Notes: generated from the sequence alone by a model not told the origin. DNA of 64,000 nucleotides from Tabrizicola thermarum (GCF_003574395.1 NZ_KZ984538.1:62001-126000), one strand, 5' to 3'; positions 28,966 to 37,851 are shown, counted from the first letter of the stretch. A program made the numbers and translations.

Positions 28966-29525
28966 TCCAGCGCCGGGCTGAAGGCATCGCCCTGCAGCAC
29001 CCTTTCGATGGCATCTGACACGGCAACTTGGCAGGACGGGCAGACGTCGTAATAGACGCGCGTCGGATGCCTGTCGCCGATGTCGTCGCAGCTGGTCCAG
29101 TCGCCCTCGGCCTCGAAGCGGATGCTGCCGCAGAAGGAACATTTGCAGTCGCCCGCCACCGGATCGTAGTGCCACATGTTCAACGGCGGCGAGAAATGCC
29201 AGGCGTCCTTCAGGTCGTGCACCATCAGCGCGCGGTCGTCCTTCATCGGCTGAATGGTCAGCTGGAACAACCGGGCCATGCTGGGGCTGTCGCAGCGATA
29301 CTGCATCCGCAACGGGCGCTTTGTGGTCAGGACAGTCTCGATCAGTCGTGCCGTCAGCCTGCGTGTCGAATCCCCGGCGATATGCGACATCAGCGAAGTC
29401 GAGAGGACATGGTTCGCAACCGCCTGCTGCGCCGCGTTCTGAAGCGCGAATTCATCCCATTCGCCGCCCACCCAGAGCAGACGGAATTCCGTGTCTACAA
29501 CTGCGTAGACCTGGAGAAACTTCAC
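28917..29525 (-). CDS. Hypothetical PAS-like protein with a zinc-ribbon-like Cys cluster
   Basis: A 202-residue cytoplasmic protein of unknown function. The N-terminal half (about 1-120) reads like a PAS sensor domain: MKFLQVYAVVDTEFRLLWVG, WDEFALQN, SHIAGDSTRRLTARLIE, then RMQYRCDSPSMAR and a final LMVHDLKDAW. The C-terminal half has paired cysteines, CKCSFCG near 131-137 and DVCPSCQ near 166-172, which could bind zinc or a metal cluster. It sits at the left edge of the photosynthesis cluster, the same strand as dxs, and overlaps the ribD 3' end. A role in light or redox sensing is a guess from PAS plus Cys plus location. Confidence 0.65.
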   Translation of the reverse strand: MKFLQVYAVVDTEFRLLWVGGEWDEFALQNAAQQAVANHVLSTSLMSHIAGDSTRRLTARLIETVLTTKRPLRMQYRCDSPSMARLFQLTIQPMKDDRALMVHDLKDAWHFSPPLNMWHYDPVAGDCKCSFCGSIRFEAEGDWTSCDDIGDRHPTRVYYDVCPSCQVAVSDAIERVLQGDAFSPALDHDEIPEPGRAKDQSE

Positions 29526-29587
29526 ACCCGTCCCCCTCGTCGGTGGTGTTCTTTCCAGAGGAGACTAGCACATGTCAGCACGAAATC

Positions 29588-29614
29588 TCGTCCGAAGTTT
29601 ACACTTTCGGACGA
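29588..29614 (-). terminator. Hairpin downstream of dxs
   Basis: TCGTCCGAA and TTCGGACGA form a 9-bp stem with a 9-base loop, 27 bases after the dxs stop in the direction of transcription. No T-run follows, so it may be a transcript-end stabiliser. Confidence 0.5.
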
Positions 29615-29640
29615 TTTATGGGCACCAAATCACGCTCGTG

Positions 29641-31581
29641 TCAACGAAACCTGACGACTTCGGCGGACCTTGCGGTGGACAACGTGCGTCGCGCCATCGC
29701 CGCGATGTCCTCGGCGGCAAGGCCTGCCCAGGCATACATCTGCGCGGGCGAGGCCTGGTCGATGAAGCGGTCGGGCAGGGTCATGCACCGCACTGCCCCG
29801 CCGCGATCCAGCTGTCCGGTCATCGCCAGATGGTGCAGGACCAGCGCCCCGAAGCCCCCGGTCGACCCCTGTTCGACCGTCACCAGACTGCGATGCTGGC
29901 GGTGCAGCCGGTCCACCAGATCCGAATCGAGCGGCTTGGCAAAGCGGGCATCGGCCACGGTGACCGAGACCCCCTCGGCCTCAAGGATCGACGCTGCCGC
30001 AAGCATCTCGGACAGATGCGCGCCGAAGGACAAGAGCGCCACATCGCTGCCCTCGCGCAGGACCCGACCCTTGCCGATCTCCAGCGGTATGCCCCGGTCG
30101 GGCAGGGCCACCCCCATCCCTTCGCCGCGCGGATAGCGCAGCGCGATGGGGCCGGCGTCATGCGCGGCGGCGGTGGCGATCATGTGGACCAGCTCGGCCT
30201 CGTCGCCCGCCGCCATCACCGTCATGTTGGGCAGGTTCGCCAGGAACATGATGTCGAAGGCCCCGGCATGGGTCGCGCCGTCCTGGCCCACCAGGCCCGC
30301 CCGGTCGATCATGAAGCGGACGGGCAGGTTCTGCAGCGCCACGTCGTGGACGATCTGGTCATAGCCGCGCTGCAGGAAGCTGGAATAGATCGCGCAGAAG
30401 GGCTTCATCCCCCCCGCCGCCAGCCCCGCCGCGAAGGTCACCCCGTGCTGCTCGGCGATGCCCACATCGAAGACCCGCGCGGGAAAGCGTTTCTGCATCA
30501 CGTCCAGCCCCGTGCCCCCCGGCATCGCCGCCGTGATCGCCACGATGCGCGGGTCGCGCGCGGCCTCTTCCGTCAGGGTCTGGCCGAAGACCGCCGTGTA
30601 GTTCGGCGCATTGGCGGGCGTCTTGTGCTGCTTGCCGGTGGCGATGTCGAACTTCGCCACGCCGTGATACTTGTCGTCCGCCCCTTCCGCCGGGCCGTAG
30701 CCGTGGCCCTTCCTGGTGACCACATGCAGCAGCACCGGGCCATCGGCCTTGTCGCGCATCGAGCGCAGCGCGTGCAGCAGCATCGGCACGTCATGGCCGT
30801 TCACCGGGCCGAAGTAGGAAAAGCCCAGCTTCTCGAACAGCGTGACACCACCGGGGCGGTCGCTGACCATCTCGCGCGCACGCCGGGCGCCTTCGCGCAA
30901 GGGGGCGGGCAGGTGATCCTCCAGCCCCTCGGCGATGGCCTTCAGGGTGGCGAAGGGTTCCTTGCTGGCGATCGAATTCAGATAGGTCTGCATCGCGCCC
31001 ACCGGGGGCGCGATGGACATGTCGTTGTCGTTCAGGATCACGAACAGCCGCTTGCCCAGGTGGCCCGCATGGTTCATCGCCTCATAGGCCATTCCGGCGG
31101 TGATCGCCCCGTCGCCGATGACGGCCACGGTGTCTCCCACCGGCTGGCCCATCTCGCGCGCCATGGCAAAGCCAAGGGCCGCGCTGATCGAAGTCGAACT
31201 ATGCGCCGCCCCGAACGGGTCGTATTCGCTTTCCGACCGCTTGGTGAAGCCGGACAGACCCCCGGCCTGGCGCAGGGTCAGCATCCGGTCGCGGCGGCCG
31301 GTCAGGATCTTGTGCGGATAGCACTGGTGGCCCACGTCCCAGATCAGCTTGTCGCGGGGCGTGTCGAAGACCGCATGCAGGGCCACGGTCAGCTCGACCA
31401 CCCCCAGCGAGGACCCGAGATGCCCGCCGGTCTGGCTGACCACTTCGATCACTTCCCGGCGCAGCTCGTCGGCCAGTTGCGGCAGGTCCCGATCCGGCAA
31501 GGCCCGCAGGTCGGCGGGGCTGGCCACTCGGTCGAGCATCGGTTTCGGGGTCATGCAGGCAAGGGAACCGGGCGCGGTCAT
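29641..31581 (-). CDS. dxs: 1-deoxy-D-xylulose-5-phosphate synthase
   Basis: Dxs condenses pyruvate and glyceraldehyde-3-phosphate using thiamine diphosphate, the first and rate-setting step of the MEP isoprenoid pathway that feeds carotenoids and the bacteriochlorophyll tail. The 646-residue product has [11 protein letters not shown], the TPP/Mg motif [33 protein letters not shown], and the transketolase [15 protein letters not shown]. The ATG at 31581 follows an AAGGAG ribosome site; an in-frame start 18 codons earlier has none. It lies just after the puf operon in the same direction, a Rhodobacter arrangement. Confidence 0.96.
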   Translation of the reverse strand: MTAPGSLACMTPKPMLDRVASPADLRALPDRDLPQLADELRREVIEVVSQTGGHLGSSLGVVELTVALHAVFDTPRDKLIWDVGHQCYPHKILTGRRDRMLTLRQAGGLSGFTKRSESEYDPFGAAHSSTSISAALGFAMAREMGQPVGDTVAVIGDGAITAGMAYEAMNHAGHLGKRLFVILNDNDMSIAPPVGAMQTYLNSIASKEPFATLKAIAEGLEDHLPAPLREGARRAREMVSDRPGGVTLFEKLGFSYFGPVNGHDVPMLLHALRSMRDKADGPVLLHVVTRKGHGYGPAEGADDKYHGVAKFDIATGKQHKTPANAPNYTAVFGQTLTEEAARDPRIVAITAAMPGGTGLDVMQKRFPARVFDVGIAEQHGVTFAAGLAAGGMKPFCAIYSSFLQRGYDQIVHDVALQNLPVRFMIDRAGLVGQDGATHAGAFDIMFLANLPNMTVMAAGDEAELVHMIATAAAHDAGPIALRYPRGEGMGVALPDRGIPLEIGKGRVLREGSDVALLSFGAHLSEMLAAASILEAEGVSVTVADARFAKPLDSDLVDRLHRQHRSLVTVEQGSTGGFGALVLHHLAMTGQLDRGGAVRCMTLPDRFIDQASPAQMYAWAGLAAEDIAAMARRTLSTARSAEVVRFR

Positions 31582-31604
31582 GGTTTGCTCCTTTCGGGCA
31601 AAGG

Positions 31605-31633
31605 GTGCCGTGTGGGGATTGGCCACACGGCAC
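31605..31633 (-). promoter_or_regulatory. Perfect 11-bp stem-loop between pufX and dxs
   Basis: GTGCCGTGTGG (31605-31615) and CCACACGGCAC (31623-31633) pair perfectly around a 7-base loop, 24 bases before the dxs start. It could end readthrough from the puf operon or act in the dxs leader. A smaller palindrome, CCTGTCG/CGACAGG, lies beside it at 31639-31654. Confidence 0.6.
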
Positions 31634-31714
31634 AAGTGCCTGTCGTCCGACAGGAAGGGAACCGGGGCCCGGAGGTCCCGACATCCGGACCCGTGGGAGG
31701 GTCAGGATCGGCAG

Positions 31715-31745
31715 GTCCGGCCCGCTGACGTGCAGCGGACCGGAC
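31715..31745 (-). terminator. puf operon 3' hairpin
   Basis: A nested stem, GTCCGG plus CCGCTG pairing with CAGCGG plus CCGGAC and a single mismatch between the two parts, begins 4 bases beyond the pufX stop. It probably marks the end, or protects the 3' end, of the pufQBALMX message. Confidence 0.6.
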
Positions 31746-31749
31746 GGTC

Positions 31750-31986
31750 TCAGGCCAGGCCGTGAGCTTCCGCCACCAGGGCGGGCGTCTCCAGTGCCCC
31801 GTAGGGCGACGGGGTCTGGCGACTTTCCTCGGGCAACAACAGCCCGATCAGGTAGAGAGCCCAGATGAACAGCCCGACCGCGATGAGGAAGGCCGCAGCA
31901 TAGCCCGCCCCTTTCAGCATCTGTCCGAGGCCCCAGAAGGCGAGGCTGGTCTGCCTGCTTTCGTCGAAATAGTCGTTCGGCATCAT
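31750..31986 (-). CDS. pufX: PufX, reaction-centre/LH1 core subunit
   Basis: PufX is the Rhodobacter-group membrane protein that opens the LH1 ring for quinone exchange and organises core-complex dimers. The 78-residue product is placed just after pufM, as expected. It has a polar N-terminus (MMPNDYFDESRQTS), a QMLKGAGYAAAF-type entry into one glycine-containing transmembrane helix (about 25-50), and a short C-tail with the family-like LLPEESRQTPSPYG. Sequence identity to textbook PufX is low, which is usual for this fast-evolving protein; position and architecture carry the call. Confidence 0.88.
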   Translation of the reverse strand: MMPNDYFDESRQTSLAFWGLGQMLKGAGYAAAFLIAVGLFIWALYLIGLLLPEESRQTPSPYGALETPALVAEAHGLA

Positions 31987-31992
31987 GCCCTC

Positions 31993-32916
31993 CTATTGCA
32001 TCGGCGCGTAGCCGTGCTCCTGTGCCCAGACGTACCAGTTGTCGACGACCGTGCCGGTCAGCAGGATGCCGATGCCGCCGGTCAGCGTGACCAGCACCGC
32101 AAACCACCAGGCCCAGCGGTGGATCCCTTCCATCGTCGCGTTGAACCCCATGGTCCAGCGCCAGAAGAGAGCCGCCCGTTCGGACGCGGTGCCGCGATCG
32201 ACGATCTGCTCAAGCTCCCGGTCGCCGCCAAAGCGGCTGACGGCCAGGATGGTCGCCCCGTGCATCGCGAACAACAGGGCCGACCCGTAGAGGAAGGCGA
32301 TGCTGAGGGCGTGGAACGGGTTGTAGAACAGGTTGCCGTATTGCAGCGAGAAGTTGTTGGTCCAGTCGAGGTGGCTGAAGATGCCGTAGGGCACGGCATG
32401 GCTCCAGGATCCCATCAGGATCGGACGGATCAGGCCAAGGACCAGGAAGAGCCAGATCGCAGAGGCGAAGGCCCAGCTGACATGCTTGCCCATCCCCAGG
32501 GCCTGTGCCCGCAGATAGGTGCGGACCCACCAGGACAGGACGCTGACCAAAAGGAAGAAGCTGGCGATGATCCAGAGCCCCCCTTCCGCCAGAGGCGCGA
32601 AGCCCAGGCCGTATTCCTCGGCCGGGGGTTCCAGGCTGAACCAGAAAAGGTCGCGCAGGAAGACCGCCGGGTTGAAGCCCGCCTGATACCAGTACCAGGC
32701 GCCGACGGTGAAGAACCAGGCCAGCCCCGAGACCAGCGAGATCACCCCCATCGTGCCCAGATAGACGGGCCCGAGCTGGGCATTGCCAAGCCACCCGGCC
32801 AGGGACGAGAAGCTTGCCCCCTTGGTGCGGTTCGACAGTTCGACCCCTTCGGTCAGCCCCATTTCGGGGGCACCGCGCACCTGCACCTGGGTGAAGATGT
32901 TCTGATACTCAGCCAT
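31993..32916 (-). CDS. pufM: Photosynthetic reaction-centre M subunit
   Basis: PufM binds half of the reaction-centre pigments and the QA quinone in the membrane. The 307-residue length is normal, with five transmembrane helices. The bacteriochlorophyll and iron ligands are visible: His in [10 protein letters not shown], His in [10 protein letters not shown], the iron-side His in FAMHGATIL and in GIHRWAWW, and the Glu ligand within [11 protein letters not shown]. It overlaps pufL by 8 bases. Confidence 0.98.
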   Translation of the reverse strand: MAEYQNIFTQVQVRGAPEMGLTEGVELSNRTKGASFSSLAGWLGNAQLGPVYLGTMGVISLVSGLAWFFTVGAWYWYQAGFNPAVFLRDLFWFSLEPPAEEYGLGFAPLAEGGLWIIASFFLLVSVLSWWVRTYLRAQALGMGKHVSWAFASAIWLFLVLGLIRPILMGSWSHAVPYGIFSHLDWTNNFSLQYGNLFYNPFHALSIAFLYGSALLFAMHGATILAVSRFGGDRELEQIVDRGTASERAALFWRWTMGFNATMEGIHRWAWWFAVLVTLTGGIGILLTGTVVDNWYVWAQEHGYAPMQ

Positions 32917-33757
32917 TGACGCCTCCCGGAATGTCCGCCCACCAGGGCAGTTGCAGCCACCAGTCCCACCAGACCACCCACTGTTCGAACCAGATCGTGC
33001 CCGAGATCACGATGCAGACCGCCGACCAGAAGCCCGCGTTCAGCGCCAGCAGAAGGCCCAGGCGGTGGATGCCCAGGGTGCCCACGGAATAGCCGATGAG
33101 GTCACGGAAGTAGGTGTCCTCGTGATCCGGCGTCCGCATCTCCTTGCCCTTTTCGGGGTTGGCGGCCGACAGGATCAGCGAGCCGTGCAGGGCAAGCGCC
33201 AGTGCGGTGGTGAAGAAGAAGCTCACCGCGATCATGTGCGCCGGGTTGTAGTGGAAGTTGCCGTAGGTGTAGCCCGTGTTCGACACCCAGTCGAGGTGCG
33301 TCCAGATGCCATAGGGGAAGGCATAGCCCCAGGACCCCATCAGGACCGGCCGGATCACTTCCAGCGTCACATAGGCGAAGATCGCCACGCCGAAGGCGAA
33401 GGGCACATGGTAGCCCATCCCCAGTTTGCGGCAGATTTCGACCTCGCGCAGCGCCCAGGTCACGAAGGCCCCGATGGCGCAGATGGTGATGATCTGCCAA
33501 AGGCCCCCTTCGCGCAGGGGCGCCATGGCCAATCCGTTCTCGACCGGCGGCGGGTTGATCGAGATCAGCCAGGGGTTCCAGGTGCCTTGCAGCACGGCCC
33601 CGTACAGGATCAACAAGGTGCCAAGCACCGCGAAGAAAAAGGTCAGGACCCCGAAGAATCCGACGTAGAAGGGGCCGACCCAGAAGTCGAACAGATTGCC
33701 GCCGATCAGCGTGCCCCCCGGCACGCGGTATTTTCGTTCGAAGCTGAGCAGTGCCAT
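32909..33757 (-). CDS. pufL: Photosynthetic reaction-centre L subunit
   Basis: PufL forms the reaction-centre heterodimer with PufM and carries the active electron branch and the QB site. The 282-residue length is exact for the family. Five helices are seen, with ligands His in [10 protein letters not shown] and [11 protein letters not shown] (chlorophylls), and the iron His residues in [10 protein letters not shown] and [10 protein letters not shown]. The ATG at 33757 starts the family text [15 protein letters not shown]; an upstream in-frame ATG at 33784 is ignored. A long hairpin precedes it. Confidence 0.98.
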   Translation of the reverse strand: MALLSFERKYRVPGGTLIGGNLFDFWVGPFYVGFFGVLTFFFAVLGTLLILYGAVLQGTWNPWLISINPPPVENGLAMAPLREGGLWQIITICAIGAFVTWALREVEICRKLGMGYHVPFAFGVAIFAYVTLEVIRPVLMGSWGYAFPYGIWTHLDWVSNTGYTYGNFHYNPAHMIAVSFFFTTALALALHGSLILSAANPEKGKEMRTPDHEDTYFRDLIGYSVGTLGIHRLGLLLALNAGFWSAVCIVISGTIWFEQWVVWWDWWLQLPWWADIPGGVNG

Positions 33758-33843
33758 GCTTCTTTCTCCGTTTGCTCCGGTCATGGCCGCCGTCGGGCGC
33801 GGGCGGAGGGCGGGCCGGGTGTGTTTCTGTGGTCAGATTGTCA

Positions 33844-33873
33844 GGGGCGGCGGGCACAAGGCTGCGCCGCCCC
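33844..33873 (-). promoter_or_regulatory. pufA-pufL intercistronic hairpin
   Basis: GGGGCGGCG and CGCCGCCCC pair perfectly over 9 bp with a 12-base loop, 17 bases after the pufA stop. In Rhodobacter, hairpins in this position protect the pufBA mRNA from 3' decay and give more LH1 than reaction-centre protein; the same function is inferred here. Confidence 0.75.
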
Positions 33874-33889
33874 CAACGAGGCGCGTGAC

Positions 33890-34069
33890 CTATTGGCTGG
33901 CGACCGGCGCGTAGCCATACTTGGCGGCCGCGATGTCGAACCAGTTGTAGGCCGGGGTGCTGAGGAGCACGAGGTGGATCATCGCCGCCAGGAGGAACAG
34001 GAACACGCCCTGTGCCACGAAGACGCGACGAGGATCGAAGATGAGCCAGATTTTGTAGAACTTGGACAT
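33890..34069 (-). CDS. pufA: LH1 light-harvesting alpha polypeptide
   Basis: The alpha chain of the core antenna, one transmembrane helix that binds bacteriochlorophyll and carotenoid. Translating the complement from the ATG at 34069 gives 59 residues, [20 protein letters not shown] onward, almost the Rhodobacter consensus. The chlorophyll-ligand His lies in [11 protein letters not shown] and the C-terminal Trp in AYNWFD. It is too short for many ORF callers. It lies 13 bases after pufB. Confidence 0.97.
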   Translation of the reverse strand: MSKFYKIWLIFDPRRVFVAQGVFLFLLAAMIHLVLLSTPAYNWFDIAAAKYGYAPVASQ

Positions 34070-34082
34070 TTATCGTTCCTCC

Positions 34083-34232
34083 TCAGAACCACGGGCGCCA
34101 GATGTACACGGCCAGATGAGCGACGACGGCGATGGCCGTGAACAGCCAAAGCCCGCTCATGTAGACGGAGTGCAGTTCTTGCGCCTGCTCGTCGGTGAGA
34201 CCTGTGAAACTCAGGTCGGATTTATCAGCCAT
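34083..34232 (-). CDS. pufB: LH1 light-harvesting beta polypeptide
   Basis: The beta chain of the core antenna. The 49-residue product starts [20 protein letters not shown] and ends [13 protein letters not shown], with the chlorophyll-ligand His in VVAHLAV, matching the family almost residue for residue. The ATG at 34232 follows an AGGAT-type ribosome site; the longer frame from 34355 is the leader region. Confidence 0.97.
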   Translation of the reverse strand: MADKSDLSFTGLTDEQAQELHSVYMSGLWLFTAIAVVAHLAVYIWRPWF

Positions 34233-34258
34233 TCTATCCTCCGGATTGGCAGACTGAC

Positions 34259-34302
34259 GCCGCATCCCCTGCGGCTGGGTACACGGGGCAGCGGAGTGCT
34301 GC
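34259..34302 (-). promoter_or_regulatory. Hairpins in the pufQ-pufB leader
   Basis: Within the 167-base pufQ-pufB gap, GCCGCA/TGCGGC (34259-34275) and GCAGC/GCTGC (34288-34302) can each form small stems. This gap is a known RNA-processing region in Rhodobacter puf messages; processing here is inferred. Confidence 0.45.
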
Positions 34303-34399
34303 ACCGTTGGTTCCGGAAAGGCCGGGGTTTCCCCCGCCCTCCCCGAAGGCTTCACCGGACGGGCGGGCGCACCGCGTCAGGTCTTGGGTCTCCGCCGGT

Positions 34400-34633
34400 T
34401 CAGGGGCGGAAGATCGAGGGCGTGATCTCCTCGGCATCGCGCAGCGCGCGGGCGAGGGGACCTTCCGCCGGAAGGCTCATGTGCCGCAGGGCCTGTGCCA
34501 GCCAGACCAGGCACTGCACCGGCAGCGCGAAGATCAGGATCAGCACGAAATAGGTGGTGTACTCGGCTTTCGGCGTGCGCTTGTGATGCGCCGACTTCAG
34601 CTGAACGTGGCTGATATAGCTCTGGTCGCTCAT
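34400..34633 (-). CDS. pufQ: PufQ, cytochrome subunit-like bacteriochlorophyll assembly factor
   Basis: PufQ is a small membrane protein needed for normal bacteriochlorophyll delivery in Rhodobacter. The 77-residue product has a basic N-terminus ([15 protein letters not shown]), one transmembrane helix (about 24-47, [20 protein letters not shown]), and a short polar tail. Its ATG overlaps the bchZ TGA (ATGA at 34630-34633), the conserved superoperon junction. A puf promoter inside bchZ is expected from relatives but was not located. Confidence 0.93.
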   Translation of the reverse strand: MSDQSYISHVQLKSAHHKRTPKAEYTTYFVLILIFALPVQCLVWLAQALRHMSLPAEGPLARALRDAEEITPSIFRP

Positions 34634-36108
34634 GCTTTCTCTCCCCTTTCAGACCCGGTGCGGCTTCCGCCTGCCAGGGCTTCGACGAATTCAAGGACGA
34701 CCCGCTCGGCCCCTTGGTCGAGCGCGGTCTTTTCGGCCGCATCGCGCAGGCTGCGCGCAGCGGAAATGCGGGTCAGCACCGGGTGCCGGGCCAGGATGCG
34801 GTCCAGCGCCAGTTGCGCGTCGGTGTCCCAGGGCATGTCGCGGCGCAACGTGGTGGGTGTCGCCGCTGCACTGTCCATCTCCGACCCCAGGGGCAGGATG
34901 TGGAACAGCGCGTCGAACAGTCCGTTGCAGACCTCTTGCAGCAGATAGACCGCCCCCGCGTAGCCCATGAAGGGCGTTCCCGTGGCGCGCCGGATCGCGG
35001 CGCCGGGGAAACTGGCCGGGATGAAACTGGGCGCGGGGCCATGCCCGCCCTTCAGCTCGGCCAGATACATCTTCTCGTTGATCGACCCCAGCACGATCAG
35101 CGGCCGGTGCTGTTTCATCAGCGCCCTGACACCCTCGTTGTTGGTCTTCTTGCCCGCGAGCCTTGGGACCGCAAAGGCGCAGGGCAGGCCGAGGTCGTCT
35201 TCCAGATACTTGCGGATGCCGCGCGTGTAGGTCTCGTTCGCGACGATGGCGAAACTGGCCGTGGCGAAGAAGTCCTGCGTGACCGACCGCCAGAGATCCC
35301 AGAGCGGCTTCAGCGTCGAATGCTTCTCGCGTTCGATGAACGGCTCGGGGTCCAGCCCCAGCATCTCGCCCAGGGTCCGCAGGAACAGGGTCGTCGACTC
35401 CAGTCCCATCGGCGCTTGCAGATAGGGCTTGCCCAGACACTCGGCGAGGCCCCGGCCGAACTCGCGATACATCACCACGTTGACGTCGGCGTTCACCAGG
35501 TTCCGCATCTCGGCCAGATGCGCGCCCAAGGGCATCACCATGTTGATCTCGGCCCCGATGCCTTCGACCAGCCGCCGGATCTCCGCCAGGTCCGACGCCA
35601 TGTTGAACGTGCCGTACATCGGCCCCAGGATGTTGACGCGCGGCTTCGCCCCCTCGGCGCGCGGCGTCTCGGGCGGCATCCGGCCCTTGGTCATCCCGAA
35701 TTCGGTGAAGATCCAGGTCATCGCGCGGTCGGCGCATTGCCATTGATCCTCGTCGATGGTCCGCGGCAGGAAGCGCTGGATGTTCGTCCCCTGCGGCGTG
35801 ACCCCGCCCCCGATCATCTCGGCAATCGAGCCCGTCACCACGACCGCAGGCAGCGCCGGGTCCAAGGTCTTCCAGGCCCGCGCCATCGAGGCTTCGGTCC
35901 CCGAGGTCATCTCGCCCTCACCAAGCCCGGTGACAACAATCGGCAACTCATGCGGCGGCAGCGCGTCGGTGTAGTGCAGCACGGACGTCACCGGCAGGTT
36001 CTCGCAGCCGACGGGTCCGTCGATGAGGACCTGAAGCCCCTTCACCGCGCAGAAGGCATAGACCGCCCCCCAGTAGCCGCCCGCCCGGTCATGGTCCTGG
36101 ATCAGCAT
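34630..36108 (-). CDS. bchZ: Chlorophyllide a reductase subunit BchZ
   Basis: BchZ with BchY forms the catalytic component of chlorophyllide a oxidoreductase, the nitrogenase-like enzyme that reduces ring B. The 492-residue product starts [19 protein letters not shown], with a cluster-region Cys in [10 protein letters not shown] near residue 33 and [17 protein letters not shown] near the end. The ATG at 36108 is preferred over an in-frame start ten codons earlier because it begins the family N-terminus and overlaps the stop of the small ORF at 36102-36206. Confidence 0.96.
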   Translation of the reverse strand: MLIQDHDRAGGYWGAVYAFCAVKGLQVLIDGPVGCENLPVTSVLHYTDALPPHELPIVVTGLGEGEMTSGTEASMARAWKTLDPALPAVVVTGSIAEMIGGGVTPQGTNIQRFLPRTIDEDQWQCADRAMTWIFTEFGMTKGRMPPETPRAEGAKPRVNILGPMYGTFNMASDLAEIRRLVEGIGAEINMVMPLGAHLAEMRNLVNADVNVVMYREFGRGLAECLGKPYLQAPMGLESTTLFLRTLGEMLGLDPEPFIEREKHSTLKPLWDLWRSVTQDFFATASFAIVANETYTRGIRKYLEDDLGLPCAFAVPRLAGKKTNNEGVRALMKQHRPLIVLGSINEKMYLAELKGGHGPAPSFIPASFPGAAIRRATGTPFMGYAGAVYLLQEVCNGLFDALFHILPLGSEMDSAAATPTTLRRDMPWDTDAQLALDRILARHPVLTRISAARSLRDAAEKTALDQGAERVVLEFVEALAGGSRTGSERGEKA

Positions 36109-36206
36109 GGCGCAACCTCCGCCAGCCGGGAGCCGCAAATCTTTTCGAAAAGATTTGCAAATTCCTTCGAAGGAATTTGGCGCGGGTGGACAGGGCGGAG
36201 CGTCAT
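36102..36206 (-). CDS. orf34: short ORF bridging bchY and bchZ, built around palindromes
   Basis: A 34-codon frame, [20 protein letters not shown] and on to EVAPC, too short for usual callers. Its ATG overlaps the bchY TGA (ATGA at 36203-36206), and its TGA overlaps the first codons of bchZ (ATGCTGA). Ribosomes ending bchY could therefore pass through it into bchZ. Half of it is encoded by the two palindromes at 36135-36179. I know no family for the peptide; the segment [13 protein letters not shown] is simply the repeat translated. Whether a stable product is made is unknown; its value may be only translational coupling. Confidence 0.5.
   Translation of the reverse strand: MTLRPVHPRQIPSKEFANLFEKICGSRLAEVAPC
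36135..36179. repeat. Two abutting perfect palindromes between bchY and bchZ
   Basis: A 24-base perfect palindrome (36135-36158, centred on TTTTCGAAAA) is followed directly by a 22-base perfect palindrome (36158-36179, centred on CCTTCGAAGG); they share one base. Both have TTCGAA at the centre. They look like a mobile palindromic repeat and not a regulator site, and are AT-richer than the flanks. Confidence 0.8.
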
Positions 36207-37699
36207 ATCATCTCCTCCGCCTTGGCAGCCTTGGCCGCCTTGTCGAGCTTCTTCTGATGGATCGCCCGGAAATCGGGGCGCAGGTTCGGCGCCCCTTCCC
36301 AGATGCCCGAGGTATCGCCCGTGCCGACCCCTTCGAAGAAGGCCTTCATGCCCTCCATCCGGGTCTTGTTGCCCATCGCAGCGTTCACCACCTGAGCCAG
36401 CGACCCCGCCCCCGCCGGTCCCATCAGGGGCCGCGCGGAAATCAGATTGGTGAAGTAAAGCGCAGGGGTAGCCTTCTCCTTGGCCTTCTGCACGACCGGG
36501 GTCGTCCCGACGGCGAGGTCCGGCTGGAACGCCTCCATCGCGGCCAGATCATCCTCCAGGCTCGCGCGGTATTTCACCACGCAGCCCCTGGCCTCCAGCC
36601 ACTCCCGGTCCGCCTGGGACCACTCATTCCGCGCGCAGGCCGTGCCGACATAGGGCACATCCGCGCCGCTTTCGATCAGCAGACGCGCGACCAGCAACTC
36701 CGAGCCCTCATAGCCCGACAGCGTGATCCGTCCCGTGATCGGGTTCGCCGCAAGGGCACCCTTGATCGCCGGGCCAAACGCATTCTGCGCCGTTGCAATC
36801 AGATCGGGTGCTACATTGTAAGCCGCCCCGATCGCCGCCAGCCACTCCATCGTTCCGTCATAGCCAACGGGGGCCGAGCCAACGATCTTGCGACCCGCCG
36901 CCTGAAACTCGCGGATCGAGGCCGTGTAGAACGGATGGATCGCCGCCACCACGCCACTATCCAGCGCCGCATAAAGCTCACGCCATTCGCGGCACGGCAC
37001 CACCGGTCCCGCCGCCAGACCCATCGGCGCCAGCATCGCGCCGATCATCATCGGGTCGGCCGGGAACATCTCACCCAGCAGGGTCACGGTCGGACGGTCG
37101 CTGCGACCCTGAGCAGGCGCGGCAACAGGCCCTGCCTCGATCTCGGACCGCGCATAGGCCAGCATCGCCCCGGCCAGCACGTCCTTCGCCTCGGCATGGG
37201 TCGGCACCCCGAACCCCGGCACGTCGATCCCGATGATCCGCACCCCGTTGATTTCATTCGGCAACAGCCGCAGCGGAACACCGCTTGCCGTCGGCACGCA
37301 GAGGTTCGTCACCACCACCGCGTCATAGCGGTCCGGGTCCGCCAGCTCATGCACCGCATCACGGATGTCCTCGAAGAGCTTGCCGGTCACCAGCGTCTCC
37401 GAGTTGAAGGGCACATACCCGACCGACCTACGCGCACCATAGAAATGACTGACGAACGACAGCCCATAGACACAGCAGGCCGATCCCGACAGCACCGTCG
37501 CCACCCGCCGCATCCGCAGACCGACGCGCAAACTTCCGAAGGCCGGGCACATCGACTGCGGCTTGTCGTGCGGGCCCTGCGGATAGTCCGCCGCATAGCG
37601 GTCCAGCACCTCGGAATTCCCCGCCGCCCGTGCAGCCTCGGCCATCTCTGCACCGGAGTGGCAGCCGACACCGTCAAAGGGGGCGAGGCGGCCGGTCAT
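36203..37699 (-). CDS. bchY: Chlorophyllide a reductase subunit BchY
   Basis: BchY is the NifD-like partner of BchZ. The 498-residue protein has the expected cluster cysteines in [11 protein letters not shown] (about residue 51), [11 protein letters not shown] (about 74) and [10 protein letters not shown] (about 132), then [19 protein letters not shown]. The C-terminus is a Lys/Ala-rich helix ([17 protein letters not shown]). The ATG at 37699 forms an ATGA overlap with the stop of the small ORF at 37696-37851. Its own stop overlaps the ATG of the 34-codon ORF before bchZ. Confidence 0.96.
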   Translation of the reverse strand: MTGRLAPFDGVGCHSGAEMAEAARAAGNSEVLDRYAADYPQGPHDKPQSMCPAFGSLRVGLRMRRVATVLSGSACCVYGLSFVSHFYGARRSVGYVPFNSETLVTGKLFEDIRDAVHELADPDRYDAVVVTNLCVPTASGVPLRLLPNEINGVRIIGIDVPGFGVPTHAEAKDVLAGAMLAYARSEIEAGPVAAPAQGRSDRPTVTLLGEMFPADPMMIGAMLAPMGLAAGPVVPCREWRELYAALDSGVVAAIHPFYTASIREFQAAGRKIVGSAPVGYDGTMEWLAAIGAAYNVAPDLIATAQNAFGPAIKGALAANPITGRITLSGYEGSELLVARLLIESGADVPYVGTACARNEWSQADREWLEARGCVVKYRASLEDDLAAMEAFQPDLAVGTTPVVQKAKEKATPALYFTNLISARPLMGPAGAGSLAQVVNAAMGNKTRMEGMKAFFEGVGTGDTSGIWEGAPNLRPDFRAIHQKKLDKAAKAAKAEEMI

Positions 37700-37851
37700 G
37701 CTGCTTTCCCCTCGCGCCCGGCGGTGACCCCGCCCCGGACCTGATCCGGGGCCTCGGGCCGACGCTTGAGGCCCCGGATCAGGTCCGGGGCGGGGTTGGA
37801 AAGTCCCGCGATCGCGGCATCAAGTTCAGCAAGGCGATCAAGGTCAAACAT
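37696..37851 (-). CDS. orf51: short ORF bridging bchX and bchY, containing a palindromic repeat
   Basis: A 51-codon frame that starts inside the last codons of bchX (ATG at 37849-37851, 8-base overlap) and ends in an ATGA overlap with bchY. The first 18 residues, [18 protein letters not shown], look like an ordinary amphipathic helix. Residues 19-42 are wholly encoded by the 70-base palindrome at 37727-37796 (read as APDLIRGL, then EAPDQVRGGV). The final AGREGKAA is again outside it. The frame stays open through the insertion, so coupling from bchX to bchY is kept. No family known. Confidence 0.55.
   Translation of the reverse strand: MFDLDRLAELDAAIAGLSNPAPDLIRGLKRRPEAPDQVRGGVTAGREGKAA
37727..37796. 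repeat. 70-base palindromic repeat (29-bp perfect arms) inside the bchX-bchY junction
   Basis: Arms 37727-37755 and 37768-37796 are perfect 29-base inverted repeats around a 12-base loop. The core GATCCGGGGCCTC and its flanks recur at 52015-52106 with one base changed. The same word class is scattered widely in Rhodobacterales genomes as intergenic palindromes; that breadth is from general knowledge and was not checked here. Confidence 0.85.

Noticed and set aside
29572-31728. 718-codon plus-strand ORF
   Set aside because: Antisense of dxs, His/Arg/Gln-rich without motifs.
36135-36179. Twin palindromes as a transcription terminator in bchCXYZ
   Set aside because: No T-run, and the flanking ORFs stay coupled; a polar stop here would abolish bchZ and puf readthrough.
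37727-37796. Large palindrome as a regulator operator
   Set aside because: The same sequence recurs between bchO and idi, which are convergent, so a dispersed repeat is a better explanation than a promoter operator.
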